Assembly: GCA_964017185.1 (NCBI GenBank)
Contig: OZ024880.1
Span: forward strand, 40,638,329 to 40,702,328
Source: Rugalucina vietnamica
Lineage: Eukaryota > Mollusca > Bivalvia > Lucinida > Lucinidae
Length of the DNA stretch: 64,000 nt
Direction of reading: 5' to 3'
Both the position numbers and the translations under genes were made by a program. How positions within the stretch are numbered: position 1 is the first letter of the stretch; the number at the start of each line of letters is the position of its first letter. This document shows, one piece after another, positions 1 to 11,375 of the stretch. Under the pieces are notes generated by a model that saw only the letters and a program-made list of their open reading frames with translations, made no database searches and had not been told where the DNA came from.

Positions 1-866
1 CAGGTATAAGCAGGTTCCGGTAGTGGTTGTGAAAAATTGAATGTAAACAAAGAAATGGGGTAGACAGGTGAACAGGTAAGTTGCATGATTACTGTTTTAT
101 CTTTTGATTTTGAATAACATCTTGATGTGGAGTCTCAAGAGAATTTTCAAACGCTAGTAGAAATCAAAACTAGAGTGGCGAAGATGCAATAGCAAACTAG
201 TTTTTGCTGTTCAAAGTCTCGATACGTAGCTGTTTTGATATAACAGTTTCGGCCAGATTCACGAGTTTGCCCAACATTTTGAATATTTATGCACCGGACA
301 TTGTCCGATTCGACCCACAAATATATATAACCAGTACGTACATTTCTGGAAATCGAAATCGCTTCATGAAAGCGAGTCCAAAATAAAAAATCTTGGTATA
401 AGCACATTTTTCAGGTGGCCGTGAATGTTAAGACGCTTTAGTACGGTGAACGTGCAATCTGACTGACACTGTAACAGGTTCTTATATTGTTTATGCAGTC
501 GCAAAGCTGAAATAATTGAGCTTGTTTATAGTGGCTGAGAGACATATTCACTCAAAAGCTTAACAAGGATCTCATCCCATCCCAAAACATAAAATGCTTC
601 CTCCTAATTATGGCGTGAGTTGCATAACGCGAACCCTTAAGATATTGATGACGCCATTTTGATCTTCCTTGTTCCTTAGCAATGACGGGTTGCTTTCAGA
701 GAGTCAGCTCCTGGGAATGTTACGTAGCGCTGGCGAAAACTTTTTTGTAACACAGTTGCATAGAAAATAGTTAAAACAGTTTTTCAATCACGTCTGGACG
801 GAGTCACTGCTTCCTGTGTTTTGACCAGTATTCTAGACAGTAAACAGAAATGTGTCGTGCTCAAGG
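1..866. other. non-coding stretch, nothing recognised
   Basis: Only short ORFs (under 90 codons) on both strands with no recognisable domain, no codon-like bias and no splice-flanked exon that I can support. No repeat that recurs elsewhere in the window was noticed here. Confidence 0.5.
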
Positions 867-871
867 ACGCA

Positions 872-953
872 GCACGGTTACCCCAGTTGAAATTGAATCC
901 AAAACCTCTATTCGGAGTTCGGAGTCTAACGCTCTACCACCAGGTCACCGCGC
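872..953 (-). repeat. decayed tRNA-like element (SINE head or tRNA pseudogene)
   Basis: On the minus strand a 7-bp acceptor-like stem can be drawn between 953-947 and 878-872 (one G-U pair). It is followed by an A-box-like TGACCTGGTGGTAGAGC from 947 and a weak B-box-like GGATTCAATTTC near 900-889. The span of 82 nt fits a tRNA. The T arm is degraded and the B box departs from consensus, so a functional tRNA is unlikely. A tRNA-derived SINE fragment is the best reading, because no intact SINE body follows. Confidence 0.45.
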
Positions 954-960
954 TCGGTTT

Positions 961-1978
961 ATATTATTATTTCTGTTTTCGTCATTGCCGAAACATTTTT
1001 AAAATGTTTAATTGTTATGTGTTAATATTGTACGTTTTTTATTCAAGAGACAACACGGGGACCCAACTGTTAATCGTGATTATTGATGCGACGTGGAATG
1101 TTAATGCATGTCATTATGCAGTTTCGCATGCGTCGGCGAGTTCGTTACGAATGCGACATTCCACATCCTCATAGCTCATGATCACCTACGATGTCTAGAA
1201 TCGTAGGGAAAATCGCAGACCGAAAAATCGTACGATGATCGGGGCAAATGTAACCTTGGCATAAACACTATAATACTTTCACTGTTAATCGTACAAACTA
1301 GTTGTAATGCTTATAAGGCCTATTACTATTCGATCTACAGTAACATTTTAACGAAAGTCTTAATGTGTGCATTGCAAATATTAATTATGGTATTGTCTGT
1401 TAAAAGAGTACATATCACGAACGAATCTCAATAATAACGAAAACTTAACAGTTTCATGTTTTTTGAAAATATCTCACAACCCATGATTTTGTGCTTTGCA
1501 TTCACACCACCCCTACATTTTATACTTATTCGTTACATGTTTACATGCTGTTCTTCCTCCAAAGCAAAATGACATGTTATTTCTTGAATATAAAAATCAT
1601 TGAAAACCAACAAGTGTATTCACCTTTAGCAGTCTGCTCAAAATCACAAGTGTGTCGACAAATCAACCAAAATGTACCGCTAGTCTATCTTCTCGCGGAT
1701 GAGGCACGTGTTTTTACGAGCTTTGAACATTGTCGCTGAACGCTTCTCAAACTTTTGCAAAGATTTGTTAATGCTAATTTGATGTTTTAATAGGTATCTA
1801 GAGACTGCACTTCAAAAAATGTACATTGCTGACCTACGCTCTTATATTTTTCTCATTTTATGCAGAAAACATTGAAACACCCGACTAAATTGACCTTAAC
1901 CAGCACAACTCCCGAGCATATTGGCTTGAAGAATAGACCCCATGATCACACAGATTACCTTTTATTTAAGAAATAATG
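961..1978. other. non-coding stretch, nothing recognised
   Basis: AT-rich sequence with short chance ORFs only. No element shared with the rest of the window was recognised. Confidence 0.45.
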
Positions 1979-2142
1979 TAGATCAGCTCTAGCAGTGAAT
2001 TGTTGAGTAATAATTCACTGTTTGGAGGTCAGTTGTAAAGAAGATCAAATCACGAGCGCGTAGCGCGAGTGATTTATCTTTTTACAACTGACCGACAAAC
2101 AGTGAATTATTACTCAACAATTCACGCACTTGAGCTGATCTA
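1979..2142. mobile_element. 164-bp hairpin MITE
   Basis: Nearly the whole element is an inverted repeat. It starts TAGATCAGCTC and ends GAGCTGATCTA, with long matching arms (both contain GAATTGTTGAGTAATAATTC or its complement and the GTCAGTTGTAAA block). The centre is near 2060, in a GC-rich core CACGAGCGCGTAGCGCGAGTG region. No coding capacity. The structure is that of a non-autonomous foldback DNA transposon; the superfamily cannot be told. Confidence 0.75.
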
Positions 2143-2700
2143 TTTCGATTCTAACACACAATAAACGGAATAAAAGTTGGTGAAACCGTCGATATCGTTC
2201 AGCTTTCCGCCATTGCATTGCAGATATCCCGCCAAATATTTGACTGTAATGCTGGTATTTACACACACTTATTACGTTTGTTGTGCGCTAAAACTACGTT
2301 TCACCGTCTAACGCTGCTTTGTGGGATAGCTGACGTCACAAAAGCCGCAAAGTAACGTCACGCTTATTCGCCCAGTGAAATTGTTGCACAATATAACACG
2401 TTTTTTACCATTGGCTATATAGGCGAGGTGTGTTAGAATGATTTACTAGTGATGATTCTGTGTGATGTCACCTTTCCTGTGTAAAACATCGAATTTTCTG
2501 CAAAATTTGTAGGGAGAAAAATATAAGTGAAAAAATAAAGGTTGAAATGAAAAAAAAATGCCCGACAGTGCAGCTTCTCATACGTTAGTGCAGTACTGCA
2601 TGTTCTCAAATCTGGGTTAGTGTCTTGGAAAAAAAACATAAAGAAAAGAATACTATTTCCAGTAACTATATCAGACTTATAAAGTATCATTTTCTATACA
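2143..2700. other. non-coding stretch, nothing recognised
   Basis: No supported gene. One minus-strand ORF of 85 codons (2433-2690) has a low-complexity, Phe-rich translation and is best taken as chance. Confidence 0.4.
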
Positions 2701-3014
2701 AGACCAAATATGATCATAACGACGTAAGGGATAAGGTACCCAAGGCTTCTGTATACGTTTAATGGACATATGTCTTTAATGTTCAGCTCATGGTACGAAA
2801 AGTTTGATATTTTCTTCTATCTAAACACGAATGGCATATCATTACATGACAGAATCGGATGGAGAATGAATAATACGTGAATACCACCTCGCCGTGGCGA
2901 CTCAAATGGACACCGTAACGGAACTTTGCGATTACCATTACGAAAACATGCCCATGCAATATACAGAGAATTTTTGAGCTTTAAAAATTGAAAATTTTCT
3001 GCAGAAAAATTTGG

Positions 3015-3131
3015 ATATTTTTCTTATTTTTGCTCAAAACATAGATTGTGGGTACACGTTAGAACCGCCTCGGCGAGGCGGTTCTAACGAGTACCCACAA
3101 TCTATGTTTTGGAGCAAAAATAAGAAAAATA
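3015..3131. repeat. near-perfect 117-bp hairpin
   Basis: Arms of about 56 bp meet at AGAACCGCCTCGGCGAGGCG (centre near 3073). They extend outward through ACCCACAATCTATGTTTT and a TTTTTGCTC..GAGCAAAAA pair. A shortened relative occurs at about 23.69-23.74 kb, with its mirror at about 55.78-55.84 kb, where the left half has been partly lost. It is probably a very small foldback element or the core of one. Confidence 0.75.
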
Positions 3132-3768
3132 GGTATACCCCTGCATACCCCAGTTTTGCTATATAAAAGTGGGGTTCAAGGGGGTATACATTACACGGAC
3201 ATGTTTTCGTGATGAGAATCATTTATATGGTTAAATTTTCATGTGGAATAATTAACACATGTATCCGAAAGCTGAACCTTAAAATCACAAAAATAGGCCT
3301 CTGTCGAGGCGGTCATGCAACATTCCGTTTCCGGACTCTGGGATAGCACATCATGACGTATAAGGTCTCAACTCAGGCAGACGCTATCAAAGGCAAAGAT
3401 CCGTAACACCGCTGCATGAATCGTAACGGAGTGTACAAACGATGGAAATGCACAAAACCTGTAAAAACAAACAGCATACCAGCTCTCGTTGTTCCAGTTT
3501 AAATGCGAGAATAATAAATGAAAGAAAAACTTAATCCAACCAGCATACCAGCTCTCGTGGATCCAGCTAATGAATGAGAAAAAATGTACTGAAATGAGAT
3601 GACAGAAATAAAATACCCTAAGACCCATGGAGTTTCCTAAAACACACAGCTGCACTTCAAAGAAAATTAAAGCTGTGTACCTTAAAGCGCAAGCATCTCC
3701 GCACGAATAAACCAATAATAAAATGAATGAACGAAAGAAGAAAAAAAGAAGGCATTTACTGACAAATT

Positions 3769-3828
3769 GGAATGAATGAATGAATGAATGAATGAATGAA
3801 TGAATGAATGAATGAATGAATGAATGAA
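3769..3828. repeat. (GAAT)n microsatellite
   Basis: About 15 uninterrupted tetranucleotide units. The region is purine-rich on the plus strand. It explains the repeated HSFI peptide in the minus-strand ORF here, which is therefore not a gene. The equivalent site in palindrome A (around 8.0 and 19.57 kb) has only a few units. Confidence 0.95.
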
Positions 3829-4371
3829 ACTCGTCGAACTGAAATATGTGATATTGTATAAAAATATGCGTTGTAAATTGTCTGAATAAGTTGTTTAATA
3901 TTTTGAGATAACTGTCAGTAATAAATATACATGCAAAAGAGCAAATTATTGGGATAAGGGAAGGAAATCGAACTTTTCTACACAATTCTTCAGATAAGAT
4001 TTCACTTTCGTAGTGATATGGTTTCGGTTAGTGGCTTGACGTCCCGGTCAACAATGTTTCAGTCATGTAGAAACGGAGCTTCTATATACATATATGCCAA
4101 CCAGTACTCTTCGGAGCGTAATTATGTCTTGCTTTAAGACACTAAACTGCGAGGTTAGGTTTCAATCTTTCGAAGTGAAAATAATGGATCGATATACAAA
4201 AAAGGTAATTTCTATGAATTTTCACATATTTTCTTTTTTATGGATGAGAAATGGAATAATAAAATTGAAAAAACGCAAACTTAAAAGAATTCTAAAATGA
4301 TCTTCGTCTGGGCCAATTTTTTTCCTACTTTTATTTGTTTTAGTAACATCGCGGCGGTCAAAATATTGATG

Positions 4372-5120
4372 TTAACAAAGCCATGGCCTACGGACGAGAC
4401 GCAGACCCCATAGGCTCCTTTGCCTTCCGTCATTCTGACCGCAAACGCATGACTGACGGCAGCAAGGGTATCCGGTTATGTGCAAACCGACGACGAAAAT
4501 GAAATGCAGCGACGCCAATTGACGAAAGAACGCAGTAATATCAGTGTCATGCTCTGGAAAAGCCAAACCAAGGGCAGATGTCAAACTGAATGATACCTGT
4601 TCGGGGTTTTCTTTGATCAGGACCGTGTCTGGGGAGGTACAGAGCAACGATTTCCGCTTTAAGCGCTTATGAATCCCTACCCGTATTTTATCAGCGGGCC
4701 GGACCTCAGACCAGCACCGTGTAGGTGTATGGACGGAGGAAGGACGGTCACAGGATGCTTTCTCTCATCACACGGTGACGGACCAGTAACGAGAAATCTT
4801 GAAGTGTTCTGAGTTGACGGGCATATGCGATCCGTAAAAATGCACTGTGTAGTGCTTGCGGCTGAGCAGTCGAGAAGGGACACTGAGTGGCTTGATGCTC
4901 CTTAACATGCCGGATACATCAAATACAGTTTGAGCATTAGTTGGCGGGGTTTTTGTCACATGCAAACAGTGTAGATTCCGACGCAGATACAAGTGATCCG
5001 CCAGTGACTTGCGGCACCGCCTCATATCGAGTGTGTCGGTGACGGACATTGATAATGAAAGGACTCACCCTCCGATGTATAGTCAATGCCTTCGTGCGTC
5101 AGTGGAATGTCTTCTCCATC
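4372..5120 (-). other. GC-richer block with unrecognised minus-strand ORFs
   Basis: This block is visibly richer in G and C than its flanks. It carries overlapping open stretches on the minus strand at 5049-4768 (93 codons) and 4647-4372 (91 codons), with a third in another frame between them. No family, domain or consistent reading frame was recognised, and the frames are not joined by obvious splice sites. It could be a decayed exon block of a host gene or of a DNA transposon. It has no counterpart elsewhere in the window. Confidence 0.3.
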
Positions 5121-6227
5121 TTAGGACTGGGACACGTAGCTAATTGGAGTCACTGATTTCTCCAGAAATTGGCGTTGGAACTGATAGATCGCCATGTAAA
5201 TTTGGCTCTGAAAATCTATCAAATATCGCATCAAATTTTCTTTCCAACTTTTCAAACATTTCCCGGAAAGGTGAATCCGGATTTTCTGATGGTTTCATTG
5301 TTTGGACTCAATATTTCTACATTTAATAAAAGAATTGCAAAACTTAGTTTAGAAATGAAATGAAATGAAAGACATACAAAAAATTGTACGACTGTGTCCT
5401 CTCGAAAATTGCAAAAAAAAAAGAAGAAGAAGAAGAAGAAAAAATGGTCAGCTGTTCGATTACTGTCGGCGAGTATCACGCAAAATGAAACAAAAACATT
5501 TAGAAAATAAACGTGGAATGTACCGCGCACCCACTAGTTAATAGTTAAACAAGACTGTTTAATGAATGGTAAAGGCTTTAATGACAAAAAACGCCGAGTG
5601 GCGAGTGCAACGCGCACCCCCTAGTGAATCTACTCACCCGCGCCCAGTTAGTCGTCAAGGTCAAGTTACTAACCAAATCCCCTCTCAGCAGAGACTCAAG
5701 GCTCGATCTGTATGGTCTGAGGTCTGGATGGTAACTGGCCGCTGGCGATTTTCCTTCAGCGCTCAGAGTTGGCGGGTAAAAAGACTCGTGCTTTTCGTGA
5801 CATTGCTGCTTCGACAGTTCACCGATGAAGAGACAGTACAAAAGCAGATAGATACATGTAGACAGGTCTTTAGTTATCCTACCTGAAGGCGTGCACACTT
5901 GTTTTTCTACTTTTTAAACTTAAATCTTGACACATACTCAATATCTTTCTTTTATCTTTTTTTTTCATTCCCCTGACGTGTAGTGTCTGCCAGAATGCTC
6001 ATGCGGGTGTAGGCTGTATTTGAAGATAGATTGATAGCAAGACAGTTCTGAATGATAAAGAATCAGGGCTACAGCAACTCTCACTTCCCCAGTATAACTG
6101 CAACTGTAGTTAGAGTGGATCTTCATGTGGCCAACATCCTAACAAAGTGTATGGTTTTGCTTCATGGCCCACCAACACCTTTAGAAAGTCATATGGAGAC
6201 AGGGCCTCAGTTTAAATAAGGACTAGG
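5121..6227. other. mixed non-coding sequence with a weak inverted match to 7.42-7.55 kb
   Basis: An AAG-rich run lies near 5420-5440. The stretch around 5700-5840 (TCTGGATGGTAACTG, GCTCAGAGTTGGCGGGTAAA) is a diverged inverted copy of 7420-7550. The two 106-codon ORFs at 5566-5898 overlap on opposite strands and neither looks like a known protein. Confidence 0.4.
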
Positions 6228-6364
6228 GCATTTAACGCCTGATTTTGGCCTAAGATTTTGCCAAAAAATAAATTTTGGAATTTAGGTGAGAAAACTATTC
6301 CTTAAAACAGCCATATGTCTCCTCTATTAAAAACAAGAACAAGCACTTTATTTATCCTGCAAGC

Positions 6365-6378
6365 GTTGTCATGGCAAC
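6365..6378. promoter_or_regulatory. X-box-like palindrome (left)
   Basis: GTTGTCATGGCAAC matches the RFX-type X-box consensus (GTTRCCATGGYAAC) at all but one position. It sits in the left arm of the foldback element. Binding is inferred from motif knowledge only. Confidence 0.35.
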
Positions 6379-6642
6379 GCCTAGAAGAACCATAGATAGA
6401 GCAAATTCTGCACTTTTTGGTCTATTTCTGACCATTTCTAATAATATTTTTTTTTATTTTTTAAGTGCCAGCCCACACGACGAACAAAATGATACTTAGC
6501 ATACAATACCTTTGGATGATACTTCATAATTATTTCATAATAAGAAATTGTTCGTAGCGTGGGCTGGTAGTTAAAAAGTATGTCGAATGGTGAAAAATAG
6601 ACCCAAAATTGCAAAAAGTGGTATTTCTATGCTTTTCGGAGC

Positions 6643-6656
6643 GTTGCCATGGCAAC
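6643..6656. promoter_or_regulatory. X-box palindrome (right)
   Basis: GTTGCCATGGCAAC is a perfect palindromic match to the consensus X-box bound by RFX factors. It is the mirror copy of the motif at 6365. It may be fortuitous, because a foldback arm duplicates whatever it contains. Confidence 0.4.
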
Positions 6657-7219
6657 ATGTGTAATTTGAATGTGATAGTTGTGCTAGATTTTATAAGCCG
6701 GGACCTATACCTGCTATTTGCAATACTTTTCTCCTTAAAATTTCAAAATTCAATTTTTTACCAATACATGAGGCCGAAATCAGGCCCATCCCCTTTCTCT
6801 TTAATGTGTTCACTGCTTTTAAAGGATCTCAGTTTTAATTTTTACTTAAATTCCATAGGCCTTTTAAGTCTTATCTGAATGACCGGGCGGATAAGCCTAG
6901 AATCATTTTATGACACAGTTTGACGCCCCTATCAAGAATTTGTACGCCCATATGAAACAGGTCAATCAGTTGGTTCGGCAAATGTGAGTGTACCCATAGA
7001 AAAAAAAAGCTGACATGCTCGCAAGCAGAACTCGGCTAAATATCTCAGCCACTAGTGCACTGTGTGCAGTTGGAACCAACAACAGTGATATGCAACTGCT
7101 TTGAGATCAGCGAGGATATTCTGAGAAATCAAAAAAATATTATCGGTTTAGATTCATTTTCTAAACAAGGTTTCAATATGTTTAGCCCCATTTGGATTTT
7201 ACTAGTCTTTGTATCGACT

Positions 7220-7390
7220 GCGCTGTTGAAAAATGCAAAATTACAGTAATTCTCATTGGCTCCATGCTGCTAAATCTATAGGGTCACTGAAGAGGCTTAA
7301 GTAGCCGAAACTGCGGTATGGCCCATTCCCTTCTCATTAATATGTTCACTACTATTAAAGGATCTCAGTTTTATTTTTATTTGATATTGT
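7220..7390 (-). repeat. copy of a dispersed repeat ending in GGATCTCAGTTTTATTTTTA
   Basis: The same stretch occurs, inverted, at 60.95-61.08 kb and in tandem copies at 53.0-53.75 kb. Landmarks are GGCTCCAT..CTAAATCTA, GGGTCACTGAAGAGGCTTAA and CTCATTAATATGTTCACT. On this orientation it ends AAAGGATCTCAGTTTTATTT. A shorter piece lies near 6780-6850. A common 3' end rich in T and A suggests a retroposed element of unknown type. Confidence 0.6.
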
Positions 7391-8507
7391 CGTCAACAAT
7401 CTTTGGTGAATTATCTCATCACCGTGTGTCACCGGTGAACTGTAGCAGCAGTGAAATCTGATCACGAAGTGCACGATTTTTTTTACCCGCCAACGCTGAG
7501 CTATACTGTAGAATCGGTAGTTACCATCAAGACCTAAGACTATACAGAATTCCTTTAATTTGCTTTTCATGATTTGTTTCGTTATTCCATTTCTCATCCA
7601 TGAATAAAAGAAAATATTTAGTAAATGAAGTCATGTTTTGTGTTGATAAATTCATTATTTTCATTTCGAAAGATTGAAGCAAGACATAATTACGCTCCGA
7701 AGAGTACTAGTTAGCACACTCAGAAGCTCCGTTTCTACATGACTGAAACATTGTTGACCGGGACCTAAAACCACTAACCGACCCATATCACTATGAAAGT
7801 GAAATCTTATCTGAAGAATTGGTGTAGGAAAGTTCGATTTACGTCCCCTATCCCAATAATTTGCTCTTTTGTATGTATATTTATTACTGACAGTTGTCTC
7901 AAAATTTATTACTGACAGTTATCTGAAAATATTTAACAATTATTCAGACAATTTACAACGAAAATACGATATCTCATTTTCAGTCCGACGAGTTCATTCA
8001 TTCACTCATTCATTCATTCCAATGTGTCCCCTCCTTCTTTTCTTCTTTCGTTCATTCATTTTACTATTCGTTTATTCGTTGTCTACGGGTATTACTTCAC
8101 ATTTATAAGGATTTTTAATCATTCTTCCGTTCGATCGCCCCTTGTATGTACTTGTCATTTTATTAGTATTTTTATGCTGATTCTTCAGCAATTCATAATT
8201 TGTTTCGTTTTCATTCGTGATTTAGACTTCGAAAATATATTTAGACCAAAAGATTTCAAATGCATGCAACTGTTTACCATTCAGTTTACAAACCGACCCT
8301 GATGTTTTTATACGAATCATCAATGACCTACTATATTTATTTGTAAAGATAAAGGGGTCAAAATCACTTTCTCCAGGTATATTGACCACAAAAAGAAGTG
8401 TTTTTTTGGTTCATATGCAAACAAAGAAAAAATATAAATCCATTGATTTTCAGTCTATTTTTCTGTCTGAAACTAAGTTATTTGATGCTCAACTTGATGG
8501 ACACATA

Positions 8508-8743
8508 TGAGCCGCCTCGTGGGAAAACCAAAACTGTGGTTTCCGAACAGGTCCGACACAAATCAGGCTGTATAGTCACAGAAGCAGGCTAGGTGCTTGA
8601 AATTTCGGATTGAGGAAGAAGAGGAAGTATACTATCCGTGTAGCGAAAACAAAGGCGCTGATCAGCTTCGCGGTTACCGCGAAACTGATCTGCGTCTTTG
8701 TTTTCGCCTATGCAGATTGTTGGTTTTCCCATGATGCGGCTCA
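8508..8743 (+). mobile_element. 236-bp MITE with TGAGCCGC ends
   Basis: The ends are TGAGCCGCCTCGTGGGAAAA and the complement TTTTCCCATGATGCGGCTCA. Internally there is a second hairpin, GCGAAAACAAAGGCGCTGATC / GATCTGCGTCTTTGTTTTCGC, at 8642-8707. Relatives lie at 18824-19059 (mirror), 57839-58059 and, truncated, 19866-19966. From memory, MITEs with these ends are common in heterodont bivalves; this is my main taxonomic clue. Confidence 0.8.
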
Positions 8744-9221
8744 ATAAAGAGTTACCTCATAGTTCCCATTGATACAACGTTTCATCTGCCCGTATTTCCA
8801 CCATACATGTATCATGTGATTTTTAATTATTTTCATTGATATTGACGCATTATTTTATTTTTCATATTTACATGCTTTTTCCTGCAACTAGTACATGTTG
8901 TACATGATATAATTATTTTCAATCAGTATTTTTTTCGTATTAATTAGTACTTGCCATGGATTTCAATTATGTGTGCATGTTCCGGCCGTGTGGATGACTT
9001 TGGTTCGTCGGGAAATCCTGGGCGTAGCTTGTCCGTGTGGAGATGCATGCGCGTTAAGGTACATGGCTTCAATTTTCTTTTAAGTGCAGCTGTGTGTTAT
9101 AGGAAACTCTGTGGTTCTTAGGCTATTTCATTTTTGACATCTCATTTCAGTGCATTTTTCCTCATATCATGACACATGCATTTTAGCTGGAACCACAAGA
9201 GCTGGTATGCTAGTTGGTTTC

Positions 9222-9223
<2 letters not shown>

Positions 9224-9286
<63 letters not shown>

Positions 9287-9291
9287 TTTTT
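9224..9291. repeat. poly-T tract (68 bp)
   Basis: A nearly pure T run with one C, mirrored as the A run at 18279-18343 with a slightly different interruption pattern. It makes the Phe-rich ORF across it meaningless. Confidence 0.95.
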
Positions 9292-9792
9292 CATTAATCA
9301 TTCTCATCTCATGATACGTGCATTTAAACTGGAGTCACGAGAACTGGTATGCTGGTTGGTTTCACTTGTGTGTATATTTACACTGTACATCATTTGTGCA
9401 TTCCATTTCAACGCATGCAGCGGTGTTACGGATCTTTGCCGTTGTTAGCGTCTTCCGACTTCTGGATTCTGTGAGGCAATGCACCATGGCCCCCTCAACA
9501 GAGCAGGCCTATTTTTGAGGTTTAACTGTTAAGCTTTTGGTTACATGCATTCAATATTACATGTCGAAATTTAACCATGTAAATGTCGTAATCGCAAGTT
9601 TTATACCGCCTCGGCGAGGGCGATTCACCCATTATTTATTCTTTCTACATACGAATCAGTCATTTAATGGTATGTCATTCATGTTTTAAGAAGAAGAATT
9701 TTTTTTTCGTTCCACTAGCTATACATTAAAGTCATATATGTTCATGAAACGTATACAGACGCCTAGGGTATCGCATCCCCTATGTCGTAATG

Positions 9793-10597
9793 CTCATATA
9801 TTATAGAATTGTATGTAACTTTTTCCTCGTGAGAAGGGGGAGAGCGCAGTCTATAAAATACAAACTTGGGGAGTCGAGTGTGAAGAATTTGAACATACTT
9901 GTAAGGTCATGATAATGACCTCAAAAATCTGGAAACTTTGTACATGTAGGCGGCTATTATATATATATGTGTGTATACATGTATGTATATTGCTCAGTTG
10001 CTCAGTTCCTTGCAAGTGCAACCACGTTTTGACTAGGCACCATAATTATAAATGAGCTTCTTGACAAACTGTATACATGGCAAAAGCCACTTTAATTTTC
10101 GAAATATAATTGAAGCATCGCTATTATAACTGGGCTGTTTGAAGAGCGTCATGATTTTGCACATGAAGAGTTGAAACTTATGTTTCGTATATTTGCATTT
10201 AATACAGTTGTTCGAAGTTTAGCCGAAAATCATTTGAAACTTTCGTCTCTCAAAGTCTAGAATATTTCGCCAGTTATAACCTATAATGGCGATGCTGTAA
10301 ACATTTGATTTACTCGGCGATGCTTATTAAAACGTGTACATGTAATATCATTTTGTAACCTCGGCAATTTCTTACTTTTGAACTGTCTTGTGATACTGGA
10401 GTTTGCCTGTAAGTATCTCATGGAAATCGCTCCACGGCATCAACTTATGCAGTTTGAAAGTTAAGACCTTGAACTTTGCGATTAAGCTGTATTTAACTTT
10501 GGTTACTTTCTATACATAATATTTACATTTTTACGTATTGATAATCTTAGAGATTAACCACTGCGTCGTTGGCTGTTCAGGTTATACATGTACGTAA
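9793..10597. other. non-coding stretch of arm A
   Basis: AT-rich sequence with a short TATATGTGTGTATACATG-like alternating run near 9960-9990. No gene or repeat other than its mirror at about 16.97-17.78 kb. Confidence 0.4.
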
Positions 10598-11375
10598 AGG
10601 GGTGCTCACACCACAGAGTAAAGCGCCAACGTATGTCGACGTATGAGATATTTTGTCCATACTTTGGTGTACGTTGAATACGTTCGGCATAAGTTTTGCA
10701 TAAGTTACGGGTACGCTACAATACGCTGGCATACGTTGTCGTACGTCGTGTACGTCCAGAATTTTGCGCATGCACAATTTCCAACGTACGCAGACGTACT
10801 GATAATACGTTACTCATAAGTTAGGCGTACGAAACGAATAAGTTTTGCATAAGTTCATGAACGTTACCTGTAAGTACGATGTCATACGCCAAAGCCCACC
10901 TGGATTTTTGTTTAGCGTATGAGAAGCAATGCATAACGCATAACCAACCTACGAGCAGCGTACTCGGAACGTATGCAGTGTATGCTAAACGTGCGAAGAA
11001 CGTACTCAGCGTATGCGCAACTTACGCGTAGCGTTTTGGTCAGCGTTCGGGATTTTATTGAGACGTTGCGTCAGAAGTTGCCGTCATACGGAAAAGTCGA
11101 CATAACGATTTATGAATGCACGTGTTTCATGCTTATTTGTGGAGGCATTCTGCTCAAATTTCAACAAAATACTCAGTTTGAAATGCGCAATCCGATAAAG
11201 GTTGAATTGATATTTTGCTGCGTCGCATTTAAGCATGGTACCGATTTTCGCGGCGAGTTTGTCTAAAAACCGGCCTGTAAACTTGTAACAACGGTCTGCA
11301 CTACCGAGCAATCAATTCAACATAGCTCGGTAATTATTCTGCCGAATTTAACGCATAAGCATTCTCACACCGTAC
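10598..11375. repeat. ACGTA/CATACG motif-rich element
   Basis: From about 10620 to 11040 the sequence is crowded with CGTACG, CATACG, CGTATG and CATAAG motifs in both orientations. These are typical of subterminal repeats in DNA transposons. A less repetitive part follows, related to 30.78-30.85 kb (GACGTYGCGTCAG..TTGCC). A CTCACACC motif occurs near both ends (10608, 11364) in direct orientation. Transposon ends could not be fixed. The 97-codon ORF over it is likely chance. Confidence 0.5.

Larger units (their letters stand above)
2701..4290 (+). repeat. diverged third copy of the outer part of palindrome A
   Basis: This segment aligns by eye, with gaps, to 17.79-19.87 kb in direct orientation, and therefore to 7.56-9.79 kb inverted. 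Shared landmarks are the CTGTATACGTTT block near 2750, AAAGATCCGTAACACCGCTG near 3395, the CAGCATACCAGCTCTCGT repeats near 3470-3560, and CAATGTTTCAGTCATGTAG near 4050. About 960 bp of the arm sequence (18.54-19.50 kb, including the MITE there) has no counterpart at about 3708. Homology continues to about 4290, against 7.56-7.71 kb, which lies outside the palindrome. So the repeat unit is older and longer than the palindrome. Confidence 0.65.
6228..6790. mobile_element. foldback element with paired X-box palindromes
   Basis: Left and right halves are inverted copies. CGCCTGATTTTGGCC near 6237 matches GGCCGAAATCAGG near 6772. GTTGTCATGGCAAC near 6365 matches GTTGCCATGGCAAC near 6643. AGTGCCAGCCCACACGACGA near 6466 matches the complement of GTTCGTAGCGTGGGCTGG near 6550. 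No ORF of note. It is probably a non-autonomous inverted-repeat transposon about 560 bp long; exact ends and target duplication are uncertain. Confidence 0.6.

Noticed and set aside
3368..3985. 205-codon minus-strand ORF with repeated HSFI peptide
   Set aside because: It is created by the (GAAT)n microsatellite in a repeat copy; the rest is low-complexity and shared with non-coding palindrome A sequence.
5414..5441. AAG-rich run as a splicing enhancer or triplet-expansion locus
   Set aside because: Short, imperfect, and no exon nearby.
9176..9448. Phe-rich ORFs across the poly-T tract and its mirror
   Set aside because: Translation of a homopolymer; no constraint between copies.
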